Shown here: positions 1-10,939 of the stretch, piece after piece
Position numbering within the stretch: position 1 is the first letter of the stretch
How the letters are laid out: every line of letters begins with the position of its first letter
Source: Hypsibius dujardini
Taxonomy: Eukaryota > Tardigrada > Eutardigrada > Parachela > Hypsibiidae
Length of the DNA: 23,367 nucleotides
Reading direction: 5' to 3'
Assembly (NCBI GenBank): GCA_001579985.1
Contig: LRSR01010351.1
Coordinates: 1-23,367 of the forward strand
The notes under the pieces: model-generated
What the model saw: the letters and a program-made list of their open reading frames with translations, nothing else
Told to the model about the DNA's origin: nothing
Databases searched by the model: none
Program-made: the position numbers and the translations under genes

Positions 1-73
1 GGGGCAAGCTTCAACACGTTAAAGCCTAAAAATAATTGTTTTCATCCCCACTCGCTCCGTGAGGGCACGGGAC

Positions 74-562
74 TCATTTTACACGCAGGGGGAGGGTGGC
101 AACTGCCCGGTCAGCCCAATAGTCGATCCGCCACACTGCCTTTTGGAGACCAGACTTCCATGCCCTCAATACTTCAAATTCAGCAGGAACATAACGCTGA
201 ATTTCGGTTTCAATTTTGAAAGAAATGCAGTTTGGACCTTTGCTCACCCCCTGCCATACCATAAGGGGTCCTGGTTCCGAGTTACAAGGATCTGAACGAG
301 CCCTAAAGAACACGAGCCAATGCCTATGTAAAAAAATATGGAGTACCTCAGCAGTATCGAGTCGTTCTTGTAGAAAGACACGGTGCTTTTTATCGTCGTG
401 CAGCATTTTGTTGAGCAGCTTGACGGCAGCCTCCATTTTGCCAATCACATCCTGTTGATTGGCGAGACGGTTGGTGCAACGTGCATGCTCCTTGGCCAGC
501 CGATCGTAGGATGTCCTTAAGTCACTACATTTGCTGCATGTTTGCAACGAATTTTCCGACAT
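74..562 (-). CDS. hypothetical small protein with coiled-coil N-terminus
   Basis: An uninterrupted minus-strand reading frame runs from ATG at 562 (context gaaaATG) to a stop at 74, giving 162 residues if unspliced. Residues 1-72 look protein-like: a CSKC pair near residue 9, then a charged heptad-like stretch (roughly 14-70) typical of a coiled coil. After codon 72 the sequence GAG|gtactc (intron would begin at 346) could be a splice donor. No nearby acceptor restores a long frame in phase, so either the frame is read through or the gene continues left of the window. The C-terminal half (about 100-162) contains LMVWQGVSKG, which faintly recalls the catalytic core of Tc1/mariner transposases, but no DDE triad is visible. 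The frame lies head-to-head with the AK7-like gene across about 1.7 kb. The family is not recognised and a real gene is only moderately likely. Confidence 0.35.
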   Translation of the reverse strand: MSENSLQTCSKCSDLRTSYDRLAKEHARCTNRLANQQDVIGKMEAAVKLLNKMLHDDKKHRVFLQERLDTAEVLHIFLHRHWLVFFRARSDPCNSEPGPLMVWQGVSKGPNCISFKIETEIQRYVPAEFEVLRAWKSGLQKAVWRIDYWADRAVATLPLRVK

Positions 563-888
563 TTTCGACCGAAAGAAATAAAACTTATTTTTCAACACCG
601 TAAGTGAAACATGCGTTGGAGTGTCTTCGCGCGCGTTATTTCCTCACGCAGAACTCCTCCCGGTACCAGTAAGGGTTTCCTGGTGACTATTTTGTATATC
701 TGGTGTAGCAACAATACAGCGTGTGAAAAATTTCATTTTCAAACATTTCGAATCGCATTCGGCTGGGCAATATTAAATGCAGCCGTGCTGCCTTACCGCT
801 GCAAATCGGTAAGACTGAAATCGAAAAATGAAAACAGATCAATCACAGGAATTGGTTTTGACACGCACGGTTCAACATATCGCTTGCT
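563..888. other. intergenic stretch, nothing recognised
   Basis: This stretch upstream of the minus-strand frame holds one short open frame (611-919) with no protein-like composition. No RNA gene or clear promoter motif was seen. Confidence 0.4.
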
Positions 889-1455
889 CACTGATACCAG
901 TTTTGATACCATTTCTTAACAGACTCGTTTACACATTTTATTGACGGCCGCACTGTCTCTAATCCTACTGCAGGAAAGATCTTTCTAACGAGATGGATTT
1001 CTAATTGAGTGGATAAATCAACTCGTAGATATTCCAGTTCAGTAGAGGTAGCAAGCTGCAGTGGTAGACCAAACGGCCTGGTTCTTGAGGGCAGAACAAA
1101 AACAATGTTCGAAAAAGCAGCATCCAAACATTTCTGCATCAGTTTCAAAATTTCACAGTGAACGACTTGCACCGAGACCCATGTCCTTCTGATCTTTTGA
1201 TTGTTCGATTATTTAGCCGGTTTTCTATATCTTTTTTATCAGGGTCTATATAGTAATTGCAAACATAATTTGAGCTGGAATAGACACGGGGAACATCTGA
1301 CGATCAGCATTGCCGCGGCATCACAGGAGAGGGGCAAAGGGTTTGTCTTTTGCTGAGAAGAGCATTTGTTTCGACATTAGTGACAACACAGTCGTCAATA
1401 AAATATGATAATAATAAGGTCTGTTCAAAAATGGTATCAAAAAAAGGTATCAGTG
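889..1455. mobile_element. small terminal-inverted-repeat element (MITE-like)
   Basis: The left end 889-924 (starting CACTGATACC) and the right end 1419-1455 (ending GGTATCAGTG) are inverted repeats of about 36 bp with only a few mismatches and small gaps. Each arm holds the hexamer GATACC (GGTATC on the right) twice. The interior of about 500 bp has no convincing transposase; a minus-strand open frame (888-1172) inside it was not recognised. This architecture fits a non-autonomous DNA transposon. The superfamily is not assignable from what is visible, and no clear target-site duplication was identified. Confidence 0.6.
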
Positions 1456-2306
1456 GAGGAATGAACATGGGCCGCGTGGGCCAAAAAGAGAGTTCTGATT
1501 GACCTGTTGCCTTTTCTTGATCGTCGACAGCTTGGCTGTCTTACCGCTCAGCCAAATGCTATCAGCGAATTTCCGAAATTCGCTGATCAAATTTCCTGGA
1601 CCGCTCCGGCTGATCACCTGTTCAATCTCGTTCATCGACACATGTTTTATTGATTTTATTGGTTGCTGGCAAACGTTGATGATCGCCCTCTCGCTATTAT
1701 TTAGCACCCTTTTTATATTTAGCAACAATTTCTATTTCTCTACTTTCCAAGTGGGGTGGGGGTCATTTTTTTGCTGATTTACAAAATGACAATCCAGGTC
1801 AGGGGAGATAAAAATGCCGCACTTCCAGCCGGAGCTCAATCAGCTTCTGAACACAACCAATATTAAATTCGTCAGTCTGATTGACACCTAGTCTAGTCAC
1901 TTTAGTCTGATCAGACACATCTTCCAGCATATATAGAAGGACCATTTGAACGGGTGTTCATTATATTCATTATCATCACTTTTCACGGATAAAAATTCTG
2001 CGGTTTTGTTATCGGCAAAGCGCAGAACACCTTATTGGATGTCACTTATCCCAGCATATAATTCAACCACGCCTCGAGTTAAGGGTTTCCTGGCAACAAC
2101 CTCTTCGTGGGAAAATTAAAAAGAAAGCGTGGCAAAGAAAACAGAAAAGAAAGCAAAGGATGTTCCTAACATCCACAAATTTATCCAAATCACCACGACG
2201 TTCCTTGCATATATGAGTTGTCGATTGATCGTTGATTCGCTGATTTGTAGGCTTTCCAATTTATCTTGCCAAGAGTCCACATCATTTTTAAACAAACCAG
2301 ACCGTA
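1456..2306. promoter_or_regulatory. AK7 upstream region with a possible TATA box
   Basis: This is non-coding sequence upstream of the AK7-like start. A TATATAG at 1930-1936, followed about 30 bp later by TTCATT-type sequence, could be a core promoter, which would imply a 5' UTR of about 350 nt. This is only suggestive. An in-frame TAA at 2289-2291 precedes the ATG at 2307 and fixes that ATG as the first possible start on an unspliced leader. Short open frames here are not protein-like. Confidence 0.2.
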
Positions 2307-5300
2307 ATGGGCACCGGAGACGAAGAAAAAAGTCCCCCTGAACCGCCTCCCGTCATTTTCATTCACCGCATTGACACGTATTTCGGGAAGGTCCTTGCCC
2401 AACAGTTGGGAACTAACCAACCCAACGCTACCACCAGCGACGTCCCCGATTCTGGGGCTAATTTCAAGGGCCTAACATTCCTTGACGCACCCGGAGCACC
2501 GGATTGTTTTCAGATTATCGGGTCCTATCGTCTACCTAAAATTCCCGATGATTCGTTGATCCCAAAGCTGGATAGGTCGCCGCCTCCGCCCAAGGTACCC
2601 GCAGCTCGGGAGCTGTTTTCGGTAGATTCGGAAGAGGAACTGTTGAAGGCGCTGGATAGGGCGAAAATTCACATTTATCACACGGCTGACGAAGACGGGG
2701 AGAATGAGCTCTTTTCAGATGTGGAAAAGGCACTGACAGCGGCCAAAGCGCATCTGCTGGCGAATAAGAGCAAGAAGACGGTGTTCCTGGTGTCGCCGCT
2801 GATGACCTGGTGCAAAACAAGAGTAAAAGGTAGTGCCTTCCATCATCTGAAGCAAAGCAAGAATTTATTGAAATAATAAGGGCAAACTACATTTCACACG
2901 TAAGTGATTAGCAAATACCATTGGCAATTTTATATTGACACAACCGTTGTAATCTCTAGTCAAAGGGTTGAAACAATTATGGATATTAACAATTGCAATT
3001 TTTTATATCAAGAAAAATAATAAATACTCAAAGAAATAATAATGAAAAATAATAAAAAGGCATAAAAATATAAAAATAATTTCCAACTTCTGACATAGTG
3101 ATTATAATGTCAATTTTGCTTGCCAAAACTCCAAAAATTCATCATTTTTCATCATTTTGAGAAGACTTTTGGTCATTATTTTATCAAACTCAGGGTTACA
3201 CTTAGAAATTCATTTTCGGACTTTCAACCAAAGCCAAAGTACGGAGAAGCAAGAATTGCCACCTAAATCTGTTCAATTGTGTGAGACATTTTTTTCAAAT
3301 ACTGAAAAAAACATAAAACTCAGAAATATCATGTAACTGCTAACTTTGAAAAATATATGTTGAATGAAAATTAAACAGTACTTACTGATTCGTCAATTGA
3401 GCAACCAATTTAGTTTTCTGTCTTATTTGGCAATAGTAGTGATAAGAATTCAATTTCCATTGTATATACCTAGTTTTTTCCAATAATATCAGTGATATAT
3501 TTAATATTTTCATTAATAATTTAAGCAAAACATTCTAACAAACTTTATTTGGGGAGCACTGTACAACTACATGTCCATTCATTAACATGTGGACACGGTG
3601 GACCGCTTATCAAAGAAACTGTGCGCAACTTATGCTATCCCTGGAACTGACCTTTTTGAAGAACCAACGGCTTAGGATTTTTTTAATTCAAATAATTGGA
3701 AAGAAGAATCGAGTTTCCCGCACTGCTATACGGGAAAGTACAACTAAAAGTGGCAAAATATGGGATCGAAGCACTTTCATGCCCACCAGTTTGGAAGTGT
3801 TCAGTGATCTCGGTTTAAGCAACAAGTTCGCTGATAACTTCATGGGCTATTTCAAGATAAAATTTGGGTGCGACACAACAGGTTTTTTATTAAAATGTCT
3901 TTCAAGAAAGGTCAAAACTGCAACTTTCGCCGCCTTTGTTTTACAATTTTTGAAAAACAAATTTACGTACTGAATTCGCCTTCCAAAATAGCTTAATATA
4001 AAGCTATATGTGCTTCTAACGATTACAATTAGCCGATCTTAAATGTGGTGAACATTCGGTTTGCGAAATTAACTTCAGTCAGGGGTAACAAAATGCCAAA
4101 ACAGCTCGACTAAACTCGGCCCAATTTTGACCGGGTACTCCCGCCCACTATTATGGAGCTTAACATCCAAACATCCAAACAAACGTGTTTCGTAAATGAA
4201 AGGCTTTAAACTGATGCAATGGGAAATAATTAGCCCGAAATAACCAAATTCGAAATTTTCCCAATTTTTTTGAAGTGTTCATGTGGTACTGAATGACCCT
4301 GTAGATACAAAAACCTGCCAAAACATTGAGAAATTGAAAAAATATTTACCAAGCCCCGGCAAATCAGAATCCAATGACCAAATGATGTTTAAAATCAAAT
4401 CAAATTACAACCAAAACCCAATCAAATCAAATGTGTCATTTTGTCATTTCATGCCATCCCTAGTGTCTTCAGAAATAAGATGGATCAATAAATAGGCTTT
4501 ATTGATTTTACTTCCTTCACTCTGCTCAACCACTTTTCTACAAAAACACATATCTTTTACAGCTGAAATTCTATAACAATAATACATGCATTTGGTTTAG
4601 TACCGAAACTTAAGCCAAAGGACGGCGAGAAGGAGGAGGAAGAGGAGCAGGTAGAGGACAAACCACAACCACTGACCGAAGAGGAAGCGAAGAGGCGAAA
4701 ACCCCACACCAAATTTAAGGCCCACCTCGACATGGAAAAAGACCTCCTGAAATTCGCAAAAAATTTCCATCGTCGTATCAGCGCGACTGTGGTCGGAGCA
4801 GGTCTCACTTACGGCTACGGGGAACGTATATTGAGGTGGTACTTCAAGGACGCCTGGCACAACGCGCCAGTCCTCACTGTCTTGGGCGACGGGAAGAATC
4901 AGGTTCCCATGATCCATGTGCGCGACCTCGCGCAAGTCCTCCAAAATATGTGCGACTCAAAACCGAAAACTCAATATATTATTGCCATTGATGCTGGCAT
5001 TCATACTTACCAGGTATTATTTTTTAGAGTGAAGCATCAATTCGATTAATTTTTTTAAACAAGTGGTTACGTATGTGAAACGTATTGGTTACGGAAACAA
5101 ATTAAAAAGTTTTAGTTACCATTTCAATTGTCATTTTGATCAATACAAATAAAAAACATTGTCCATCTGTAAATTTGGTGGCATATTTTAATAAATGTAA
5201 AGAGCACGCTTGAGTAATACAATAACAAAGCTAATTCATTAAACGCGAACCCAGATTTAGCTTAAAATTAATTTAGATGATAATGAGCAAGACATTTTAC

Positions 5301-8300
5301 TTGCTTTTAGATTAATTTTGAAATTATTAGTTGATATTTTTCCACACTTCTAAGATACTAAATTAGTAGAATTAAGCTGTAGAAAATACAAACAGCCAGT
5401 GACTTTTGTTTTAGGAACTAGTGACAGGGATCGCCAAACAGTTGACCGGCGGGACCGTAATCAACATTCCACCGGAAACTCTCGTGGTCGAAAAGAAAGT
5501 TTCCCAAATCGACAGCGAGCTCCTGACAGCTGATCTCTTATTCGAAGCGCGGACTATTTTGGAGACGATGAAAATCCAATGGACCGCGGAAGAGGGTTTC
5601 TTAAAGGCCCTACCGAAAGTGATCCGAGAATACAAAACACTGCAGAATTTGACGCCCATCAAAGTGGCGATCATTGGACCTCCCTTTTCCGGAAAGACCA
5701 CAATGGCCATGAAACTTGCCGATTACTATAAGCTGCACTACGTGTCCGCGGAAAACATTGTCAAAGACACGGAAGTGAAATTGGCGGTGAAGTTCCGTCC
5801 AGTCGTAGCAAGCCCGGCTATTACTGTGGTAAAATTGCCCACTACTGAGATTTCAGAGACGGAAGATGGTGAGGATCTCGTGATTTGCTAAATTTACTTG
5901 TACTGTAAAAGAGTGCGCGGTACAAAAATGTTGTTTTTTCAAAACAACAATACTTTCTTGATATTTAAAAGATTGAATAGAACAGTTTCACACAAATAGT
6001 ATAGTTTTTAATTTTTGTAGTAATTTGGTTTAAAAAGGTAAGGTTACGTTTTTACTTAATTACTTTGGCAAAATTTATAACAAAATCAAACATCTTACCA
6101 TAATTTATGACAGATACATGGGAAAATAATGGTTAATTTTATTATTTTAAATTAGACGCTCTATAAATATTAGGCCATATCTTTTTATACCTATTTGAAA
6201 TTACGAAATTACTTAAGCCGAACATTTTGAAAATAATTCTTTGTAAAAGTAGCCATTTGAAATATTCAATAATTCAAAATGTTCGATCATGCAAGTTTAG
6301 TTTAATACCAACATAAAATATTTAGTTTGTTAGCAATTTAAGACGTGAATTTTAATTGATCTTTTTGAGCAAGTCTAAACTTAAAACTAGAATAAGTCAT
6401 CAGAGGGTTAGTTAAGTTTTTGTTCATTTGCATTTGTTTCATGAAAGCAGAGAAACTAAAACTAAAAATAAGTCATCAGAAGGTTTAGTTTAGTTTTCTA
6501 ATTTAATTTAATTTTTTATCTCTTGTATTTTTTTATTCTTATTTAAACGCTAGATGAGAAGTCTGCAAAGTCAGTTAAGATACCGGCAGACGAGAGTGAG
6601 GACGCGAATGACAATGGAGATCAAATGGGCATTCAGGCGGCCAAAAAGCTTCTGGCGGAAATGCAAGATAGCCGAAATGAGAATAATGGCCAGCTGGGGG
6701 AGGCGATGATTGTGCGGTTGTTGCGGGAGAAGTTGCTGAGTAAAGCGTGTCTGAATCAGGGATATGTGCTGGACGGTGCTCCGGCCTCGTACAATATGGC
6801 GAAAGAACTATTCGCACCGGTTGGGCTAGAGGAGGAAGAGGAGAAAGAGGAGGAATCGAGGGAGAACGAGGAGGTTATAGATGACGAGATGCCGCCGACC
6901 GACAAAAAATTATTTCCAGGTAACGTAAACAATTAAAAAATAATTTCAATTTTTTTCGTCGATCAAGATAATTTTGTTTTATCGCAAGCCTTGAAGATCG
7001 TTCTGTTATGTAATTGGTAAACTACATCCCAGAATCCAGCCCGACAAACATCAACACATTGTTCTACAAATTTTAGTGTGCATCAGCACCAAGGAAAAAT
7101 AGCAATCCGACCAAGAGTCACTAACGAACATTAAAAACATTAGAGAATGAAACGGTTTCATTGAAATGATTACAAAACTTAGAACATGATGCGGTTATCT
7201 CAAACAGAACACATACCTTACTTGTTTCTCAAAAACACTTATTGCAATGTAGTATTGCTTTCTAAAGTCAAATTACACGTTTAATAACACTGCATCTTCG
7301 ACTAACTGAACACTTATTTCCATACCCAATTCAAGGTGACAAACTTTATGGAACCATCATGGTAATACTTCGGTAATACCAAAGCACGTAATATAACATA
7401 TATTTATATATATGTCTATTACTTAAATCTACATATTCTTATATCTGTATATCACTTACATATATATACTTATATCCTTATAAATGCTATACTAAATGTT
7501 ATATTATACTATACTATGTATATACTTATTTCCATACATATATTATACTTATAACTATAAATATAAACTTACATCTATATATAATTAGGTGTTATACTAT
7601 ACTCTAAAATATGCTATGCAATACTATACTATGCTATACTATATATATCTCTATATTACGTATATCTATATATATATATATATATATCTGGCCATACCTC
7701 TTATATTCTTTGGTAATACTGACAGTGCAACATTGCAATACATCCAGCGATGCAGAGGACAACTTCAAAAATAATAACAATCGAAACTGGAATAACTAAC
7801 CTCTTCTGACTGAAGTACACGTATGAGTGAAGACCGATAAAAACTTATTACAAATCATCAAATTCCTACCGCTGCTCCCCTTTCGGAGTTTGACTACTAT
7901 TTTCGTTATTTCAGATTATATTTTCTACCTGGATATACCGCTTGAAATAACCTTAAAGGTGAGCCGATCAGTGCTTTCATCCGTTGCGGGAATGCGTTTT
8001 GCCTTCCCAGTCTAAGGTACAGGTAAATTGTCATTCGACAGAAAAAAATGGACGACCCCGCAGGGCTTTGCGGCATGACGGAAAAGCAGTTCAAACAACG
8101 CCTTCTCAAGTACGCCAAACAGAACCCGGAGGACCAGCAGAACACCCTGGTCTTCTTTGATGAAATCGAGAACCACGCCCAGTGGCTGGACGTCTCGTCA
8201 CGCGGCTACGACGAACCCGCTCAACTCATCACTTTCCTCGCCATGCTCCACAAAATCGGGAGGCCCCACAATTATGGTTTAACGAATGAAGAGAAAAAGG

Positions 8301-10939
8301 CCAACGCTATTCGTGATGAGATAACGCGGCTAGAACGATCTGCGAAACAGGAAGAGTGCAGACAAAAGCAGGAGGAAGCCAACCGGCCGGAGCAGATCAT
8401 AAAGGAGGCAGCTTGGAAGAAGCAGCTTGAGCTGCTGCAAATGGAGGAATATGCCAAGCGAGAGCTGATGGCAATGCCCGTGCAACAGTACCTCTACAAG
8501 TATGTGCATCGATAAAAACCTTAAAGTTTCGCCAATTAATTAGTTGATTAATAAAAAAATTGGTTTAGCGATAAAAAAATGGCAAAAACTTGTATGACCA
8601 ATTAGTTGACTAGTTTCAGTTTTCCCACTTCAATCCTTAGAATTGAAACTAAAAATTATATTTGAATACCTTGCTTGGGGAAACCAAAGACACTAAAACG
8701 AAAAATTTAGTTATTGAAAAAGTTTAGTTGCCGTTCAACTAAACTTCAATAACAAACTTTTCCGTTTTATTTATTTTTATTCAGCCTTGTCTTTGCAATC
8801 TGTATTTTAATTGAGTTAAGGAAACAGCTATGATCACAGCCTCACACAACCTTATATCATGCTTACAACCCGGGTAACCTTTTAAATTACCAATGGTTAT
8901 GCGCACAACCTTTTTCGCCCAAAGTTGAGGCAACCTTTTACTATGGACACAACTTGTTTAGCTAATAATTTTTAATAAACCAAAACTATACTATATATTA
9001 CTATAAATAGCTATACTTTCGACTTAGCTCGTTGGCTATGTGGTCAAAAGAATTGGATCAATCGGCAATTTCGGACATACTGCAGGTTTACATTTATCAG
9101 GTTCGGCAATACTTACTGAATTGGATTCGAAGAGCGTCTACCCCAACTAGATAAGGTCTAACTAACAATTTATCGACTACTCGGAAAAGTAGAACTTCCT
9201 GATTTCAAAAGTTTGCTTTGGTTAGTTAGTTGCGTCCTTTTCTGAAACTGAGGTCCCTAATAAGACAATATTTTAGCCATTCAATTACTTTATTCATTTT
9301 TTGTAGAGCCATCCTAATTAGAGCCTTGAAATTGGCCTTAACGGTGTTGGATTTTGTCAATGCCAAGGGTTATGCCTACAGTAAAAAGTTGCCTCAACTT
9401 CTGGCCAAAAAGGTTGGGCACGTGACTTTTGGCAGTTAAAAAGGTTGCCAGAATTGGGAGCATAGCAAAAAGTTGTGTAGGGTTGTGAGCATAGCCCTCT
9501 CCTTGAGTTTGTATGAATGACATATGATTGATGCAAGTATTTTAAAAGCTTTCCTTTAGCGAATATCGATTCCAGTTTTGAGAAGAAGCTGCAAATCCTA
9601 ATATTTACATTTTTTATTTCAATACAGTATAAGAATATAGTAATGTATTGACAAACGTAGATAACTTCCGACTTTCATAAAACGAGTCTCATTGCATATG
9701 TGTTTTCAGCTGGCACACTTTTATTCTATTCCAGTTTTCAAACATAGACCGCACAAGCAAATTACCAAACGAGAAATATGATTCACCAAATATGAGCAAA
9801 AGACGGCGTGCAAATTTTTATTGTCATTTACAGAGTGAAGAATATTTAGGTTAGTGTGCATAATTCGGCAGTAAGTTTCTGCAATACAATAAAGAATACT
9901 AATGTTTTTAAAAAATGTATTCTTAATTTATTCTTAATTCTGCCCATGCAGTGACACTTCATGTTACATCATTTATTATTTCGCTTAATCGCATTAGAAC
10001 AAATGTCCAATCGACATTTAATAAAAAAGTTAGATCAAAAACGTTCTAGCCACGCCGAAAAAGTAAATTAAATAGAAATTAACGGAAATTTTAACGGCAA
10101 AATCTTTTCTCCACTGAGATACGCGAGTTTGGCTATTCAATGGCGAAATAACAACGCCTACAACTTAAAAAAGGAAAATAGCAAAGCGGATTTCGGTTTT
10201 TGTAAAGAGAAAGGATAGCAAATAATTTTAGGGCGAATTATTTGGCAAATAATGCAATAGCGAAGACTGTAATATCTACCGAAATGTAATGTAATGGCGA
10301 ATTACTGTAATAAAACATAATTTCAGTTTTTTCGTCAGATAAGCGAACAAAAATTACAAATCAGATGTTCTTAAGTGTTCATAATTCTGTTGCAGCTTTT
10401 CAAAGGACCACAATTGTATTTACTTTGCACTGTAAATATGAGTTAAATTACTATGCTTTCAAGCTTATTTATCCGGACATTTAAACAGGTATGTCTTCCC
10501 TACCGTACACGACGGACTGCTGCAATGCGGACGGTTATTGCCGAGTGATCCGGTGGACTTTCTCGCCGAGTACCTCCTGCAAAAAAGCAAACCCTCCAAT
10601 TGGTCCGAATCGAATCGACTATTTGAGGTGCGGAAAAGATTAGAAGCGAAACCCGCCGCGGAAGGGGAAGCGACGATCATTGCGGACGCAATCGCCGCAG
10701 CAGGTGCGGGAGACGCACCAGCCCCGGTTGTGGAGGAAAAGCAGTTTTTCATTGCGGAAACGGCACACATGTTTGCTGACCTCTCGGAGAGACTGTCGCT
10801 GGCCGACGTCGAGCTGGCCTCGGAGGCGGCCTATATGACCTTGGACCTTTCCGAGTCGACGTTGAATGCGGCTTTGGCCAAGGCCGGATCTGTTCCGAAG
10901 GAGATTGAGCTTGCAAACAAAGCAATCACTAATGTATAG
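2307..10939 (+). CDS. AK7: adenylate kinase 7-like protein (axonemal), seven exons
   Basis: Exons are 2307-2829, 4601-5013, 5415-5868, 6554-6919, 7915-7958, 8042-8499 and 10489-10939. All junctions are GT-AG with matching phase (1,0,1,1,0,2), giving 902 residues against about 720 in human AK7. Residues 1-312 form the Rossmann/NAD-epimerase-like region (HIYHTADED, MTW near 168, VVGAGLTYGYGE, VLGDGKNQVPMIHVRDLA). The kinase region has the P-loop GPPFSGKT at 400-407, ADYYKLHYV after it, NQGYVLDGAP at 531-540 and an acidic run from about 555. FFDEIE and a charged coiled coil (about 700-745) follow. The Dpy-30 dimerisation motif spans about 745-785 (QQYLYKYVFPT...DPVDFLAEYL) across the last splice junction. 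A tail of about 115 residues follows that vertebrate AK7 lacks. Known role of the family: nucleotide phosphotransfer in cilia and flagella. The family call is strong from order and motifs; the kinase activity of this copy is less sure. Confidence 0.93.
2830..4600 (+). other. AK7 intron 1
   Basis: The donor is AAG|GTAGTG and the acceptor TTTGGTTTAG; codon 175 is split after its first base. A nearer in-line donor at 2823 (AGA|GTAAAA) would leave phase 0, which does not fit this acceptor. The intron is AT-rich. An open frame at 3587-3973 encodes 128 residues that resemble nothing I know and has no coding-like base composition. A short ATCAAATCAAAT motif recurs at about 4396 and 4422. Confidence 0.8.
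5014..5414 (+). other. AK7 intron 2
   Basis: Phase-0 intron between CAG|GTATTA and TTTTGTTTTAG. AT-rich, with nothing else recognised. Confidence 0.85.
6219..6285. repeat. 13-bp perfect inverted repeat
   Basis: CGAACATTTTGAA at 6219-6231 and its exact complement at 6273-6285 could form a stem with a 41-nt loop. No function can be assigned. Confidence 0.6.
6377..6497. repeat. pair of ~44-bp direct repeats
   Basis: Segments 6377-6420 and 6453-6497 share AATAAGTCATCAGA flanked by AAACTAAA-type and TTTAGTTT-type sequence, so each unit is also roughly palindromic. The spacing is about 77 bp. Confidence 0.65.
6920..7914 (+). other. AK7 intron 4
   Basis: The donor CAG|GTAACG and acceptor TTTCGTTATTTCAG are both phase 1, forming a GAT codon. 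The right half holds the AT-rich repeat tract listed separately; the rest shows nothing recognisable. Confidence 0.8.
7385..7690. repeat. TA-rich low-complexity tract
   Basis: About 300 bp made almost only of TATA, TATACT, TATATC and related short words, ending in an (AT)n run near 7668-7687. The short open frames here are tyrosine/isoleucine artefacts of the repeat. Confidence 0.8.
7959..8041 (+). other. AK7 intron 5 (83 nt)
   Basis: Phase-0 intron between AAAG|GTGAGC and ATTCGACAG. It follows a 44-nt exon (7915-7958) coding for YIFYLDIPLEITLK, the start of the region equivalent to the kinase LID. A second AG-rich acceptor (GTACAG, near 8022) is less likely because the frame after it contains a stop. 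Confidence 0.85.
8692..8770. repeat. near-perfect ~35-bp hairpin
   Basis: The left arm 8692-8730 ends AGTTTAGTTG; a five-base loop CCGTT follows; the right arm 8736-8770 begins CAACTAAACT. The arms pair along nearly their full length with a few mismatches and a two- to three-base gap. Confidence 0.75.
8813..9509. mobile_element. ~700-bp element with long inverted-repeat arms
   Basis: Left arm 8813-8958 and right arm about 9370-9509 are inverted copies about 140 bp long. They share landmarks in order, such as GCTATG, TCACA, CAACCTTTTT, AAGTTGAGGCAAC and TTTTACT, with roughly a quarter of positions different. The ~410-bp middle has one short open frame (9230-9439) that runs into the right arm and is not recognised. 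The structure fits an old foldback or MITE-type DNA element inserted in AK7 intron 6. No target-site duplication was secured. Confidence 0.65.

Larger units (their letters stand above)
5869..6553 (+). other. AK7 intron 3, with small repeats
   Basis: The donor ATG|GTGAGG and acceptor AAACGCTAG are both phase 1, forming a GAT codon. The coding frame stays open past the donor for four codons before a stop, so the boundary rests on phase and the donor match. The intron is AT-rich and holds the two repeats listed separately. Confidence 0.75.
8500..10488 (+). other. AK7 intron 6, splits the Dpy-30 motif
   Basis: The donor is CTCTACAA|GTATGT and the acceptor TTTAAACAG|GTATGT. Joining AA to G restores a lysine codon and makes YLYKYVFPT, exactly as expected within a Dpy-30 motif. 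The intron contains the 8692-8770 hairpin and the 8813-9509 inverted-repeat element. From 9510 to 10488 it is AT-rich with nothing recognised. Confidence 0.9.

Noticed and set aside
3587-3973. 128-residue frame in AK7 intron 1
   Set aside because: No recognisable domain, base composition like the surrounding intron, and no neighbouring gene structure.
4557-4944. Minus-strand frames rich in serine and leucine
   Set aside because: They are antisense of AK7 exon 2, including its glutamate-rich stretch.
7589-7799. Two tyrosine/isoleucine-rich short frames
   Set aside because: Products of the TA-rich repeat tract.
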